Assembly: GCF_014596915.1 (NCBI RefSeq)
Contig: NZ_JACVWU010000019.1
Coordinates: 62,001 to 126,000, forward strand
Source: Streptomyces sp. TRM68416
Lineage (GTDB): Bacteria; Actinomycetota; Actinomycetes; Streptomycetales; Streptomycetaceae
Direction of reading: 5' to 3'
Length of the DNA stretch: 64,000 bases
The notes beneath the pieces are model-generated. The model worked only from the letters and a program-made list of their open reading frames with translations, had not been told where the DNA came from and did not search any database. Position 1 is the first letter of the stretch. Each line of letters opens with the position of its first letter. Both the position numbers and the translations under genes were made by a program. Shown here one piece after another: positions 1 to 7,999 of this stretch.

Positions 1-142
1 ACCGGCGCGGGTGCCCGTCGGAGTGGTCCTTGTGGGCGGTGATCGGGACGCGTCGCCCGTTCGGACGTTTGCCCGGGGCCGGGTCCGGGGTGGCGGGCGA
101 GGATGGCCGCGGGGGTCCGACGCAGGCGGAAGTGGGTGCCCC

Positions 143-1033
143 ATGCAGTTCGACGACGACGCCAGGCTGGACACCTCCGAGGTGCAGGACGTCCGCGGCA
201 GCCGTGTCCCCGGCGGGCGGGCGACGGTCGGCGGCGGGGTCGCCGGTCTGCTGGCGCTGGTCCTGGCGCTGTTCTTCGGCGTGGGCACGGAGCAGCTCGG
301 GCTGACCGACGGGACCGAGCAGCCCGCGGCCACGGCGTCGGCGCTGGCGCAGGTCCAGCAGTCGTGCCGGACCGGGCGGGACGCGAACACGCGGGACGAC
401 TGCCGGATGGTGGCCGTGGTCAACAGCGTGCAGGACTTCTGGGACGAGGAGTTCGAGCGGCGCAGCGGCTCCTACTCGCGTTCGCCGACGGTGTTCTTCA
501 GTCAGCGGGTCGGTACCGCGTGCGGGGCGGCGACCAGCGCGGTCGGGCCGTTCTACTGCCCCGGCGACCGCAAGGTCTATCTCGACCTGGACTTCTTCGA
601 GGAGCTGCGGACGAAATTCGGCGCCTCCGGCGGGCCGTTCGCGCAGGCGTACGTGGTGGCGCACGAGTACGGGCACCACGTGCAGGACCTGATGGGCACG
701 CTGCGCCGGTCGCAGGACGGACGGACCGGGGCGGGCAGCAACGCGGTGCGGGTGGAGTTGCAGGCCGACTGCTACGCGGGGGTGTGGGCGCACCACGCGA
801 GGACCACCAAGGACGAGTCGACCGGGCGGCCGCTGATCACCCGCCTCACCGACGCCGACATCCGGGACGGTCTGGACGCGGCGGCGGCCGTGGGCGACGA
901 CCGGATCCAGGAGCGGTTCCAGGGCCGGGTGACGCCGGAGAGCTGGACGCACGGGTCGGCACAGCAGCGCCAGCAGTGGTTCCAGCGGGGGTTCGAGAGC
1001 GGCGACATGGCGCGCTGCAACACCTTCAGCTGA
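143..1033 (+). CDS. neutral zinc metallopeptidase (YpfJ/PF04228 type), membrane anchored
   Basis: A 296-residue protein with a short cytoplasmic N-terminus, one hydrophobic segment at about residues 30-48 (VAGLLALVLALFFGV) and an extracytoplasmic domain. The zinc site HEYGH lies at residues 174-178 in the context VVAHEYGHHVQDLMG, and a downstream VELQADCYAGVW segment supplies the likely third ligand, as in the YpfJ/neutral zinc metallopeptidase family. Four cysteines in the outer domain could form disulfides. An in-frame GTG reaches back to position 11, but the first 44 codons read like random GC-rich sequence, so I start at the ATG at 143. It stands alone. The family's substrates are unknown; proteolysis at the outer membrane face is inferred from the motif and topology. 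Confidence 0.85.
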   Translation: MQFDDDARLDTSEVQDVRGSRVPGGRATVGGGVAGLLALVLALFFGVGTEQLGLTDGTEQPAATASALAQVQQSCRTGRDANTRDDCRMVAVVNSVQDFWDEEFERRSGSYSRSPTVFFSQRVGTACGAATSAVGPFYCPGDRKVYLDLDFFEELRTKFGASGGPFAQAYVVAHEYGHHVQDLMGTLRRSQDGRTGAGSNAVRVELQADCYAGVWAHHARTTKDESTGRPLITRLTDADIRDGLDAAAAVGDDRIQERFQGRVTPESWTHGSAQQRQQWFQRGFESGDMARCNTFS

Positions 1034-1138
1034 GGCCCGATTGAGGCCCGATCCGCAGGTCGGGGGCGTTGTCAGTGGCGGCTGCGAGACTGGCGGCAGG
1101 TCGGAATTCCGGCAGTTGACCACGAGGGAGTGATCGGC

Positions 1139-1552
1139 ATGGCAGGGACGGACGGCGGGCGCCCGAGCATCTACCCGACGGTGCTGTACGCGGACGCGCG
1201 GGCGGCGATCAAGCAGCTCACGGAGGCGCTGGGGTTCACCGAGCTGACGGTGTACGAGGGCGAGGACGGCTCGGTGTTCCACGCCGAGCTGGCCCAGGGC
1301 AACGGCGCTGTGATGCTCGGCTCCAAGGGCCGCGGCGGCGTCTTCGACACGGCGATGAAGGGCGCAGGCCCCGTGGGGGTGTACGTCGCCGTGGACGACG
1401 TCGACGCACACCACCGGCACGCCGTGGAGCACGGCGTGGAGATCCTGATGCCCCCGACGGACCAGGACTACGGCTCACGGGACTACATGGCCCGGGACGC
1501 CGAGGGCAACATCTGGAGCTTCGGCACGTACGTGCCGGAGATCGGCGGCTAG
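1139..1552 (+). CDS. VOC family (glyoxalase/bleomycin-resistance fold) protein
   Basis: A 137-residue single-domain protein with the paired beta-alpha-beta-beta-beta modules of the vicinal oxygen chelate superfamily. IYPTVLYADARAAIKQLTEALGF opens the first module as in PhnB/glyoxalase-like members, and the C-terminal DYGSRDYMARDAEGNIWSFG segment is the classic second-module ending with the metal-ligand Glu region. The ATG at 1139 is preceded by GAGGGA nine bases upstream; a GTG at 1130 is also in frame but sits against that Shine-Dalgarno. The substrate cannot be told from sequence. It is convergent with the hypothetical gene at 1575-3017 and separated from it only by a terminator-like hairpin. 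Confidence 0.85.
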   Translation: MAGTDGGRPSIYPTVLYADARAAIKQLTEALGFTELTVYEGEDGSVFHAELAQGNGAVMLGSKGRGGVFDTAMKGAGPVGVYVAVDDVDAHHRHAVEHGVEILMPPTDQDYGSRDYMARDAEGNIWSFGTYVPEIGG

Positions 1553-1572
1553 GGGCTGTCCGGCGGGCCCCT
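1551..1572. terminator. short bidirectional hairpin between convergent genes
   Basis: AGGGGC (1551-1556) and GCCCCT (1567-1572) pair perfectly across a ten-base loop. The hairpin overlaps the end of the VOC stop codon and lies just before the stop of the facing gene. No U-tract follows, which is common for Streptomyces terminators. It is inferred from the inverted repeat and its position only. Confidence 0.45.
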
Positions 1573-1574
1573 GG

Positions 1575-3017
1575 CTAGATTCCCCCCGTGTGCACCTGGA
1601 AGGCGGCGCGGCGGACCGCCTTGGCCAGGGCCGGGTCGGGGTGGGCCGCGGCGAGCGCGACCAGGACCTGGACCGTGCGGGGGTGGCCGACGGCGCGGAC
1701 CTCGTCGAGGAGGGCGGGGACGGTCGGCTGTACCGCGGACTCCAGGTGCCGGACGAGCATGGGGGCCTCGCCGTGGTCGGCGACCGCGGCGGCGGTGTCG
1801 ACCCAGAGCCAGGTGGCCTCCTCCCGGGTGAGGACCTCGTGGGCGTCCTCGGGGTCGATCCCGTCGTGCTCGGCCAGCCACAGCAGGGCGTACGGCCGCA
1901 GGGTGGCGTCGTCGACGACGGCACGGACGTCGGGCTCGGCGGGGGCGCCGACGACGCGCAGTGCCTCGAAGGCGAGGCCCCGCAGCAGGGCGTCGTCGCC
2001 GCGGGCGGCGTTGACCAGCTCGCTGACGGCGCTGCCGACGGGGCGGGCGGCGAGCCAGGCGCGGTACTCGGCGCGGGCGGCGTTGGGGCGGAGCTGGGCG
2101 CAGCCGCGGAGCATGTCCTCGGCGGACTGCTCGATGTTCCCGGCGGGGCTCTGTGCGGCGACGCAGATCTGCTCCAGCTTGACCCAGACCGCCCAGCTGC
2201 CGAGCGGGGTGAGCGTGGCCTGGCCGTCGCCGTAGGTGAGGGCGCCGACGGAGGCGAGGGCGTGCAGGGCCCAGTCGAGGAGGGGGGCGAGAGAGGTGTC
2301 CTCGCCGTCCTCGGGCTCTGCGGCCCCGGTCTCCGCCGCCGTTGCCCCGGCCGCTGCCTGGACGGGCTCGGGCTGCGGGCCGTAGGGGATCTCGCAGCGT
2401 TCGGTGCGCAGTTCGGTGACGCGCTGTTCCAGCAGGTCGAGGAGTTGCGCCACGGGCACGGGGCCCGCGGAGAGCTGGAGGAAGGAGAGCACCTGGGGCA
2501 TGGCCGACACGACCTCGGCGACACCGGCCGGCTCCTGACCGGCGGGCTCGGGATGGGCGAGCGACCAGGCGTCGAAGAGGGCGACCCAGCCGCGCAGTAC
2601 GGCGCTGTCGTCGCGGTTCCAGGCGCGCAGCCGCCAGCCGGGGCGGGCGCTGTCGCCGTGCACCTCGATCAGACCGGCGAGGCGTGCGGTGTCCCAGTCG
2701 GCGCGGACCTGAGCCACCGTCAGGCCCAGCTCGGCGGCGGCCCGCTCGGCGGTCGCGTCGGAGAGGGTGCCCTTGCCGTCGGAGTTCGCGCCGTCGCGGC
2801 CGGGGCGCAGGGCGGCGTCGGCCCAGCGGGCGACGCGCGCCGCGGCGGCCAGGCCGGAGCGTGCCATTCCGGCCAGCTCCGCGCGGGCCGGTGTGCCCTC
2901 CGGGGGGCGGGGCGCGGGGCGGCGCGGGCGCCGCTGGTTCACAGCTCTGGGGGCGGCGGCCAGGGGTCGCGGGCGGACGAGTCGAAGCCTGGAGTCGCGC
3001 GGGATACGGGACGTCAC
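1575..3017 (-). CDS. conserved hypothetical protein, helical with HEAT-like C-terminus
   Basis: A 480-residue soluble protein that I do not recognise as a named family. The N-terminus is basic and proline-rich. Residues of about 80-160 contain a helix-turn-helix-like stretch (SDATAERAAAELGLTVAQVR) followed by a W-rich segment, and the C-terminal 200 residues form alternating Ala/Leu helices with the spacing of HEAT or ARM repeats, ending in HPDPALAKAVRRAAFQVHTG. There is no signal peptide or membrane segment. A TTG at 3086 is in frame, but I prefer the GTG at 3017 because a GGAAG-like site lies upstream and the earlier codons look non-coding. An open frame on the plus strand (1590-3143) is a GC-bias shadow. 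It reads away from the hydrolase upstream with a 183-base gap. Confidence 0.75.
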   Translation of the reverse strand: MTSRIPRDSRLRLVRPRPLAAAPRAVNQRRPRRPAPRPPEGTPARAELAGMARSGLAAAARVARWADAALRPGRDGANSDGKGTLSDATAERAAAELGLTVAQVRADWDTARLAGLIEVHGDSARPGWRLRAWNRDDSAVLRGWVALFDAWSLAHPEPAGQEPAGVAEVVSAMPQVLSFLQLSAGPVPVAQLLDLLEQRVTELRTERCEIPYGPQPEPVQAAAGATAAETGAAEPEDGEDTSLAPLLDWALHALASVGALTYGDGQATLTPLGSWAVWVKLEQICVAAQSPAGNIEQSAEDMLRGCAQLRPNAARAEYRAWLAARPVGSAVSELVNAARGDDALLRGLAFEALRVVGAPAEPDVRAVVDDATLRPYALLWLAEHDGIDPEDAHEVLTREEATWLWVDTAAAVADHGEAPMLVRHLESAVQPTVPALLDEVRAVGHPRTVQVLVALAAAHPDPALAKAVRRAAFQVHTGGI

Positions 3018-3185
3018 GGGTGCAGTCTTCCGGTTGACGGTCCGAAAACCCAAACGGAATGTCACGAGGGGCGACGGGATGGCCAACGCACGAGGTCCCG
3101 CGGGCGGCGCGGGACCGATAACAGGCCAGTCGTACGACGTTAAACGGAATCTCTGCGACCGGTGCGGTGGAGCGACAAGGAGGAG

Positions 3186-3213
3186 CTCACACGAGGGGAC
3201 TCACATGAGGGGA
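3186..3213. repeat. 14-bp tandem duplication across the hydrolase stop codon
   Basis: Two adjacent 14-base units, CTCACACGAGGGGA (3186-3199) and CTCACATGAGGGGA (3200-3213), differ at one base. The second unit contains the stop codon (3201-3203) of the minus-strand hydrolase, so this looks like a recent local duplication at the end of the gene. Confidence 0.7.
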
Positions 3214-4364
3214 GTCAGGAAGCGGCGCAGGGCCTCCTCGTAGGCCTTGGGGTCGGCGTTCCACATGGCTCCGTGCGGGGCCTGCCGGACGGTGTGCAGG
3301 GAGACCATGCGGGGGCGGGCGTCGGCGAGACGGCGGGAGAGGTCCCAGGGGGCGACCGCGTCGTCGGGGCCGTGGAAGATCAGGGTCGGCACGGTGAGCC
3401 GCTCGGGGACGCCGTCCGGGGCGGCATGGTCGCCGTACAGGCCGGTGCGGCCCTGGGCGGCGCGGACGGCGAGCGGCAGCAGGGCGCCGGGGGCGCGGCG
3501 GGCGGTGGCGAGAGCACGCAGGGTGGTCTGCCAGCTGAGGACCGGGGAGTCCAGTACGAGGCCCGAGACGCGGTCGCGCAGCCCGGAGCGCGCGGCGGCG
3601 CGCAGCGCCATCGTGGCTCCGGTGGACCAGCCGAGCAGGACGACCTGTTCGGCGCCGTGGCGCACGGCGTAGCGGATCGCCGCGTCCAGGTCGCGCCACT
3701 CGGTCTCGCCGAGGTGGTTCAGGCCGTCCGGTGAGCGGGGTGCGCCGAGGTCGCCGCGGTAGGCCGGGGCGAGCACCGGGAAGTGGCGGGCGGCGAGGAA
3801 TCCCATGAGGTTCATGGCGACTTCGCGGGTGGCGCCGAGGCCGTGCACGGCGATCACCCAGGTACTGCGGGTGCCGGGGACGAACCAGGCGGGAAGCGGG
3901 CCGAGTTCGCCGGGGATGTCCACGTCGGCGTGGTTCAGGCCGAGGGCGGTCTCCGGGTTGCCGACGTAGAGGTTCGGGGTGAGCCGGACGCGGTCGCCGG
4001 GGGCGAGGCTGCCGTGCGTGACGCGCTCCAGGCGGCGTACGACGGTGTCGGCGCTGGGGGCCTCCTCGGTCGGGCGAAGCCGGGACCGGGGTCGGGCCGC
4101 CGCGCCGAGTACGGGTCCGACGACCGCGTGGGAGCCGTCACCGGCGAGGCCGTAGGTGCCGGGGCGCAGGGTGGCCAGGTCGCGGGTGAGCGTGACCTGG
4201 CCCGCGGCCGTGCCGTGCACGGTGAGCCAGGGTTCGGTGGGCAGGGGGCGGCCCGCCGGCGCCTTGAGCGCGGCGTCGCTGGCGAACCGGCCGGCGGCGA
4301 CACTGGCGGCGCCGGCGGCGAGGGCCACGGTGACGGCAGCGGCCGTCGCTTTGACTGTGCGCAC
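3201..4364 (-). CDS. alpha/beta hydrolase with N-terminal signal or anchor segment
   Basis: A 387-residue serine hydrolase. Residues 1-30 form a basic start plus a hydrophobic Ala/Val segment, suggesting export or anchoring. The alpha/beta core starts near residue 165 (STWVIAVHGLGATREVAMN). The nucleophile elbow GWSTG places Ser247; IFHGPDDAVAPW carries the acid and QAPHGAMWN the histidine of the triad, all in the expected order. The N-terminal 160 residues resemble the long lead-in found in Streptomyces secreted or membrane-bound hydrolases of unknown substrate. The GTG at 4364 has an AGGA site about ten bases upstream. An open frame runs further 5' to 5333 but overlaps the aldolase gene and is not convincing. 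Confidence 0.8.
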   Translation of the reverse strand: MRTVKATAAAVTVALAAGAASVAAGRFASDAALKAPAGRPLPTEPWLTVHGTAAGQVTLTRDLATLRPGTYGLAGDGSHAVVGPVLGAAARPRSRLRPTEEAPSADTVVRRLERVTHGSLAPGDRVRLTPNLYVGNPETALGLNHADVDIPGELGPLPAWFVPGTRSTWVIAVHGLGATREVAMNLMGFLAARHFPVLAPAYRGDLGAPRSPDGLNHLGETEWRDLDAAIRYAVRHGAEQVVLLGWSTGATMALRAAARSGLRDRVSGLVLDSPVLSWQTTLRALATARRAPGALLPLAVRAAQGRTGLYGDHAAPDGVPERLTVPTLIFHGPDDAVAPWDLSRRLADARPRMVSLHTVRQAPHGAMWNADPKAYEEALRRFLTPLM

Positions 4365-4672
4365 GGGTCCAGTGTCCTGGCGGACCCGACCACGGGCCAG
4401 TGGGAGGGCGGGCGGGAGTGACGCCCGGGGCCCCAAAAGGAGGGCGCGGGGATCGCGGGGGCGGGCCGGCGCCGCCGGGGTGGCGCGGGGTGGCGTGCCA
4501 CCGCGGCGGGCGGGGTCGGCCGCGCTCAGCGCTGCGCTGGAGGCGCCGTGATGTGCTGTCGTTCGCCTGCGGGCTCGTAGGGGCCGGTCGCGCCGTTCCC
4601 CGCGCCCCCTCGGGGTGCTGTCGCACCGCGGTCGAATGCGCCGGGTCCGCTCGGCCGGTGCGGCGGACGGGG
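4365..4672. repeat. gene-free interval with dispersed GC-rich repeat fragments in both orientations
   Basis: No gene is supported in these 308 bases. The stretch 4552-4622 resembles a GC-rich sequence that I know from many Streptomyces intergenic regions (core GTCGCGCCGTTCCCCGCGCC). The stretch 4425-4461 looks like part of the same sequence in reverse, sharing the core TCCCCGCGCCC on the opposite strand. The two could pair as a long inverted repeat acting as a terminator between the aldolase and hydrolase genes. Identity of the repeat family rests on memory and was not checked. Confidence 0.45.
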
Positions 4673-5404
4673 TCAGCCGGGCTGGCCGTACCCGCGGAGC
4701 TTTTCGGTGGCCTCGGTCAGCTGGGGTGGAGACAGCAGGGACGGGGACAGGCCCGGGACCGAGGACGCGGTGAGCCAGACCCTGCACATCCACTCCAGTT
4801 GGGCCGTGCGGTCGTAGGCCTGGGTGAGGGTGGTGCCGTAGGCGATCGTGCCGTGGTTCTGGAGGAGGCAGGCGGTGCGGTCGGTGAGGGCCTGGAGCAT
4901 GTTCTCGGCCAACTCGGCGGTGCCGTAGGTCGCATAACGGGCGACTCGGACGGGGCCGCCGAGGGTGCCGGTCATGTAGTGGATCGCGGGCAGTTCGGGG
5001 ACGAGCGTGGAGACGGCCGTGGCGTGCACGGCGTGGGTGTGGACGACGGCCCGCGCGTCGGTGGCGCCGTAGACGGCGAGGTGCATGGGCAGTTCGCTGG
5101 TGGGCAGGAGCGTGCCGAGCACCTGACGGCCCGCCAGGTCGACGCCGGTCACGTCCTCCGGCGCGAGGCGGTCGTAGGGCACGCCGGACGGTGTGACCAG
5201 GACGGTGTCGCCGACGCGCACCGAGACATTGCCGGACGTACCCACGACCAGACCGTCGGACACGGTCCGGCGGGCCGTCGCGACGAGTTCCTCCCAGGCG
5301 CGCACCTCCTCGGCGCGCACGCTCCTGCGCCACGGCTCCCGCCCGTCCTGCGCGCGCTCCCGCCGCTCCCCCGCGTCCCGCCGGTTCCCTCGCTGCTCAG
5401 CCAT
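4673..5404 (-). CDS. class II aldolase/adducin family protein (fuculose-phosphate aldolase-like)
   Basis: A 243-residue protein with the class II aldolase fold. GTSGNVSVRVGD is the phosphate-binding loop, LPTSELPMHLAVY carries the catalytic acid region, and the zinc ligands are HTHAVH and the later His of LLQNHGTIAYG. This set matches L-fuculose-1-phosphate aldolase and related ribulose-phosphate epimerases, which split or isomerise phosphorylated sugars with a zinc enediolate mechanism. The exact sugar cannot be assigned. The ATG at 5404 has CAGGA seven bases upstream; the open frame continues to 5602 only as non-coding extension. It has no sugar-pathway neighbours here. Confidence 0.85.
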   Translation of the reverse strand: MAEQRGNRRDAGERRERAQDGREPWRRSVRAEEVRAWEELVATARRTVSDGLVVGTSGNVSVRVGDTVLVTPSGVPYDRLAPEDVTGVDLAGRQVLGTLLPTSELPMHLAVYGATDARAVVHTHAVHATAVSTLVPELPAIHYMTGTLGGPVRVARYATYGTAELAENMLQALTDRTACLLQNHGTIAYGTTLTQAYDRTAQLEWMCRVWLTASSVPGLSPSLLSPPQLTEATEKLRGYGQPG

Positions 5405-5600
5405 GCGGCGATCCTGCCAGGGCCGGCCCCGAACGGCCGTCGAGCGGAGGCACTTTAGGGCGGAAGACCGGCGTCCGGAAGGGCGCATATCCGTGGATAT
5501 CACCCTCTCCTGCTGCTTGGCCGGAGATGGACGGGCATTCCTCGACCTCCCAGTACCCTCTGGGGGATTTGTCGCGCACGTCGCCATTCCGGGGGGAAAC

Positions 5601-6353
5601 ATGGCTCGTGATCACACTCCGTTCCGCCACCGCTCCCGACTGATCGCGGCCCTGGCCGCGGCCCTCGCCCTGGGGGCCACCGCGCTGGTCGAGACCCCGG
5701 CCACGGCGGCCGGCAAGCCCAGGGGACACGACGTCTCGTCCCACCAGAAGAACGTCGACTGGCAGAGCGCGAGGACCAAGGGCGCCCGGTTCGTCTACGT
5801 CAAGGCGACCGAGTCCCACACCTACCGCAACCCGTACTTCGGCCAGCAGTACGACGGCTCCCGCGACGCGGGCCTGATCCGCGGGGCGTACCACTTCGCG
5901 CTGCCGGACAAGTCGTCGGGCAGGGCCCAGGCGCGGCACTTCGTGGGCAACGGCGGCGGCTGGAGCGCGGACGGCCGGACGCTGCCACCCGCCCTCGACA
6001 TCGAATACAACCCGTACGACAAGAAGCGGAAGTGCTACGGCCTGAGCCAGAAGAGGATGACCAAGTGGATCAGGTCGTTCAGCAACGAGGTGCGGCGGCT
6101 GACCGGCCGGCACCCGGTGATCTACACGACCACCCACTGGTGGAACACCTGCACCGGCGGCAGCCGCGCCTTCGCGGCCGACCACGCGCTGTGGGTCGCC
6201 CGCTACGACTCGGCGAGCGCGGGGACGCTGCCGGCCGGCTGGGGGGCGTGGACCTTCTGGCAGTACGACAACGGCAGCGGCAGCCTGCCGGGTGACCAGA
6301 ATCTCTTCAACGGTTCGATGAAGCAGCTCAGGAAGTTTGCCCGGGGCTCCTAG
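5601..6353 (+). CDS. secreted GH25 lysozyme (N-acetylmuramidase)
   Basis: A 250-residue exported muramidase. Residues 1-37 are a classical signal peptide (basic MARDHTPFRHRSR, hydrophobic Ala/Leu core, cleavage near ATAAG). The mature enzyme is a single GH25 barrel: GHDVSSHQ supplies the first catalytic-side Asp, and ALDIEY gives Asp133 and Glu135, the active-site pair; WTFWQYDN closes the barrel. GH25 enzymes cut the beta-1,4 bond between MurNAc and GlcNAc in peptidoglycan. The ATG at 5601 follows a GGGGGGA site at 5591-5597. The 196-base leader (5405-5600) holds a small palindrome ATATCC-GT-GGATAT at 5487-5500 that could be an operator. A strong inverted repeat follows the gene. Confidence 0.92.
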   Translation: MARDHTPFRHRSRLIAALAAALALGATALVETPATAAGKPRGHDVSSHQKNVDWQSARTKGARFVYVKATESHTYRNPYFGQQYDGSRDAGLIRGAYHFALPDKSSGRAQARHFVGNGGGWSADGRTLPPALDIEYNPYDKKRKCYGLSQKRMTKWIRSFSNEVRRLTGRHPVIYTTTHWWNTCTGGSRAFAADHALWVARYDSASAGTLPAGWGAWTFWQYDNGSGSLPGDQNLFNGSMKQLRKFARGS

Positions 6354-6378
6354 TCCTTGGGGCGCCTGGGGCGCGCGC

Positions 6379-6431
6379 GGCCGCACGGGTCGAACGGAGG
6401 CGACACTCGCCGTTCCGGACACCGTGCGGCC
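6379..6431. terminator. inverted repeat downstream of the lysozyme gene
   Basis: GGCCGCACGG (6379-6388) pairs perfectly with CCGTGCGGCC (6422-6431), enclosing a smaller hairpin around 6393-6414. Position just after the lysozyme gene and just before the PHO box makes a terminator that insulates the phosphate transporter the best reading. It carries no U-tract. Confidence 0.6.
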
Positions 6432-6438
6432 TGCCTCA

Positions 6439-6471
6439 GTTCACCTTCCGTTCATCCAGGTTACCTACGTT
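6439..6471 (+). promoter_or_regulatory. PHO box: PhoP-binding direct repeats upstream of pit
   Basis: Three adjacent 11-base direct repeat units are visible: GTTCACCTTCC (6439-6449), GTTCATCCAGG (6450-6460) and TTACCTACGTT (6461-6471), with a weaker fourth unit overlapping from 6469 (GTTCCTACAGC). The first two fit the Streptomyces PhoP consensus GTTCAYYYRGG closely. The site ends about 36 bases before the pit start codon, so PhoP would bind over or next to the promoter. In Streptomyces PhoP can activate or repress depending on position; which applies here is not decidable from sequence. Confidence 0.82.
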
Positions 6472-6507
6472 CCTACAGCCAATGACCTCGAACGATTGCC
6501 TGGGTAA

Positions 6508-7749
6508 ATGGAAAACTTCTCGCTGATCCTCGCGATTGTGGTGGTAACCGCACTCGCGTTCGATTTCACGAACGGTTTTCACGACACCGCCAACGCGATG
6601 GCCACGACCATCTCGACCGGTGCGCTCAAGCCCAAGGTCGCGGTGGCCATGTCCGCCGTCCTCAACCTTGTGGGTGCCTTCCTCTCCGTGGAGGTCGCCA
6701 ACACGATCTCCAAGGGTCTCGTCGACGAGACCGGCATACGTCCCGAGGTCATCTTCGCCGCCTTGGTCGGCGCGATCCTCTGGAACCTGTTGACCTGGCT
6801 GGTCGGACTCCCCTCCAGCTCCTCGCACGCCCTCATGGGCGGTCTGATCGGCGCGACCATCGCCTCGGCCGGCTTCGGCGCGGTCCACGGCGACGCGCTC
6901 GTCACCAAGGTTCTGATCCCGGCGATCGCCGCCCCGCTGGTCGCGGGCATCGCCGCGATGCTCGGCACGAAGCTGACGTACTCCCTCGGCAAGAAGGCCG
7001 ACGGCAAGGCCTCCGAGAAGGGCTACCGCGCCGGCCAGATCGCCTCCGCCGGCCTGGTCTCCCTGGCCCACGGCACCAACGACGCGCAGAAGACCATGGG
7101 CATCATCACCCTCGCCCTGGTCACCGGCGGCGTCCTCGCCCCCGACTCCGACCCGCCCATGTGGGTCATCGTCTCCGCGGGTGTGGCCATCGCCCTCGGC
7201 ACCTACCTCGGCGGCTGGCGCATCATCCGCACCATGGGCAAGGGCCTGACCGACCTCCAGCCGCAGCAGGGCTTCGCCGCCCAGACCAGTGCGGCCACGG
7301 TCATCCTGGCCTCCTCCCACCTCGGCTTCTCCCTCTCCACCACGCACTCCGTCTCCGGCGCGGTGATGGGCGCGGGCCTCGGCCGCAAGGGCGGCGTGGT
7401 CCGCTGGTCGACGGCGACGCGGATGTTCGTCGCGTGGGGTCTGACGCTGCCGGCCGCCGCGCTGGTCGGCGCGCTCGCCGAGTACGTCACCGGCCTCGGC
7501 GCCTGGGGCACGGCGCTCGTCGCGGTCTTCCTGGTCGCCTCCAGCGCCGCGATCTGGAAGATCTCCCGGCGTGAGGTCATCGACCACACCAACGTCAACG
7601 AGACCGAGGAGCCGGCCGGCGTCGTCACCACCGCGGTGGCCGCGGTGACCCCGCCGCCGGCGGGAGCGGTCGCCGAGGACCTGACGGCCACCATCGCGGC
7701 CCCCGCGGCCGATCCCGAGCCCGTGGCGCCCTCGCAGGCGACGGTCTGA
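6508..7749 (+). CDS. pit: low-affinity inorganic phosphate transporter, Pit family
   Basis: A 413-residue integral membrane protein of the PiT family, which moves phosphate or metal-phosphate with a cation gradient. The two family signature repeats are present: AFDFTNGFHDTANAMAT at residues 18-34 in the first half and GLVSLAHGTNDAQKTMG in the second, each followed by hydrophobic helices (GLPSSSSHALMGG and SLSTTHSVSGAVMGAG). The C-terminal 60 residues are a Pro/Ala-rich cytoplasmic tail. The start at 6508 has a weak ribosome site. A PHO box just upstream implies control by PhoP under phosphate limitation. A small membrane protein gene follows 28 bases downstream, most likely in the same transcript. 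Confidence 0.93.
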   Translation: MENFSLILAIVVVTALAFDFTNGFHDTANAMATTISTGALKPKVAVAMSAVLNLVGAFLSVEVANTISKGLVDETGIRPEVIFAALVGAILWNLLTWLVGLPSSSSHALMGGLIGATIASAGFGAVHGDALVTKVLIPAIAAPLVAGIAAMLGTKLTYSLGKKADGKASEKGYRAGQIASAGLVSLAHGTNDAQKTMGIITLALVTGGVLAPDSDPPMWVIVSAGVAIALGTYLGGWRIIRTMGKGLTDLQPQQGFAAQTSAATVILASSHLGFSLSTTHSVSGAVMGAGLGRKGGVVRWSTATRMFVAWGLTLPAAALVGALAEYVTGLGAWGTALVAVFLVASSAAIWKISRREVIDHTNVNETEEPAGVVTTAVAAVTPPPAGAVAEDLTATIAAPAADPEPVAPSQATV

Positions 7750-7777
7750 CCCCCCACGCAGTGAAGGAAGAAGCAGC

Positions 7778-7999
7778 ATGAAGATCGACTGGGCGGCTCT
7801 CGGTTCCGTCTTCGGCGTCAGCCTCGTCGTCACCGTGGCCCTGGTGGGCCTGTTCACCCTCGGCATCGCGGGCCTGTCCCGCCGCGAGCGGGCGGCGGCA
7901 CAGGGAGGTTCCGCGGGACTCGCGGTCACCGGCGCGTACGCGTGCTTCGCGGCGTGCGCGGCGGCTGTGGCGTACGGGATCTATCTGATCGTGGTCTGA
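7778..7999 (+). CDS. small membrane protein downstream of pit
   Basis: A 73-residue protein with two predicted membrane helices (residues about 6-32, WAALGSVFGVSLVVTVALVG; and about 48-72, VTGAYACFAACAAAVAYGIY) joined by a basic loop, SRRERAAAQGG. The ATG has a strong GAAGGAAGA site eight bases upstream. Its spacing from pit and the membrane character suggest a partner of the transporter, but I know of no established function. The last 19 bases overlap the end of the convergent STAND protein gene. Confidence 0.75.
   Translation: MKIDWAALGSVFGVSLVVTVALVGLFTLGIAGLSRRERAAAQGGSAGLAVTGAYACFAACAAAVAYGIYLIVV

Noticed and set aside
1590..3143. Plus-strand frame opposite the hypothetical gene at 1575-3017
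   Set aside because: The minus translation has normal helical protein composition with Trp, Asn and Ile; the plus frame is mostly Gly, Ala, Asp and Arg repeats.
5405..5600. Possible c-di-AMP (ydaO) riboswitch before the lysozyme gene
   Set aside because: Such switches precede some Streptomyces wall hydrolases, but I could not find the conserved core elements in this 196-base leader.
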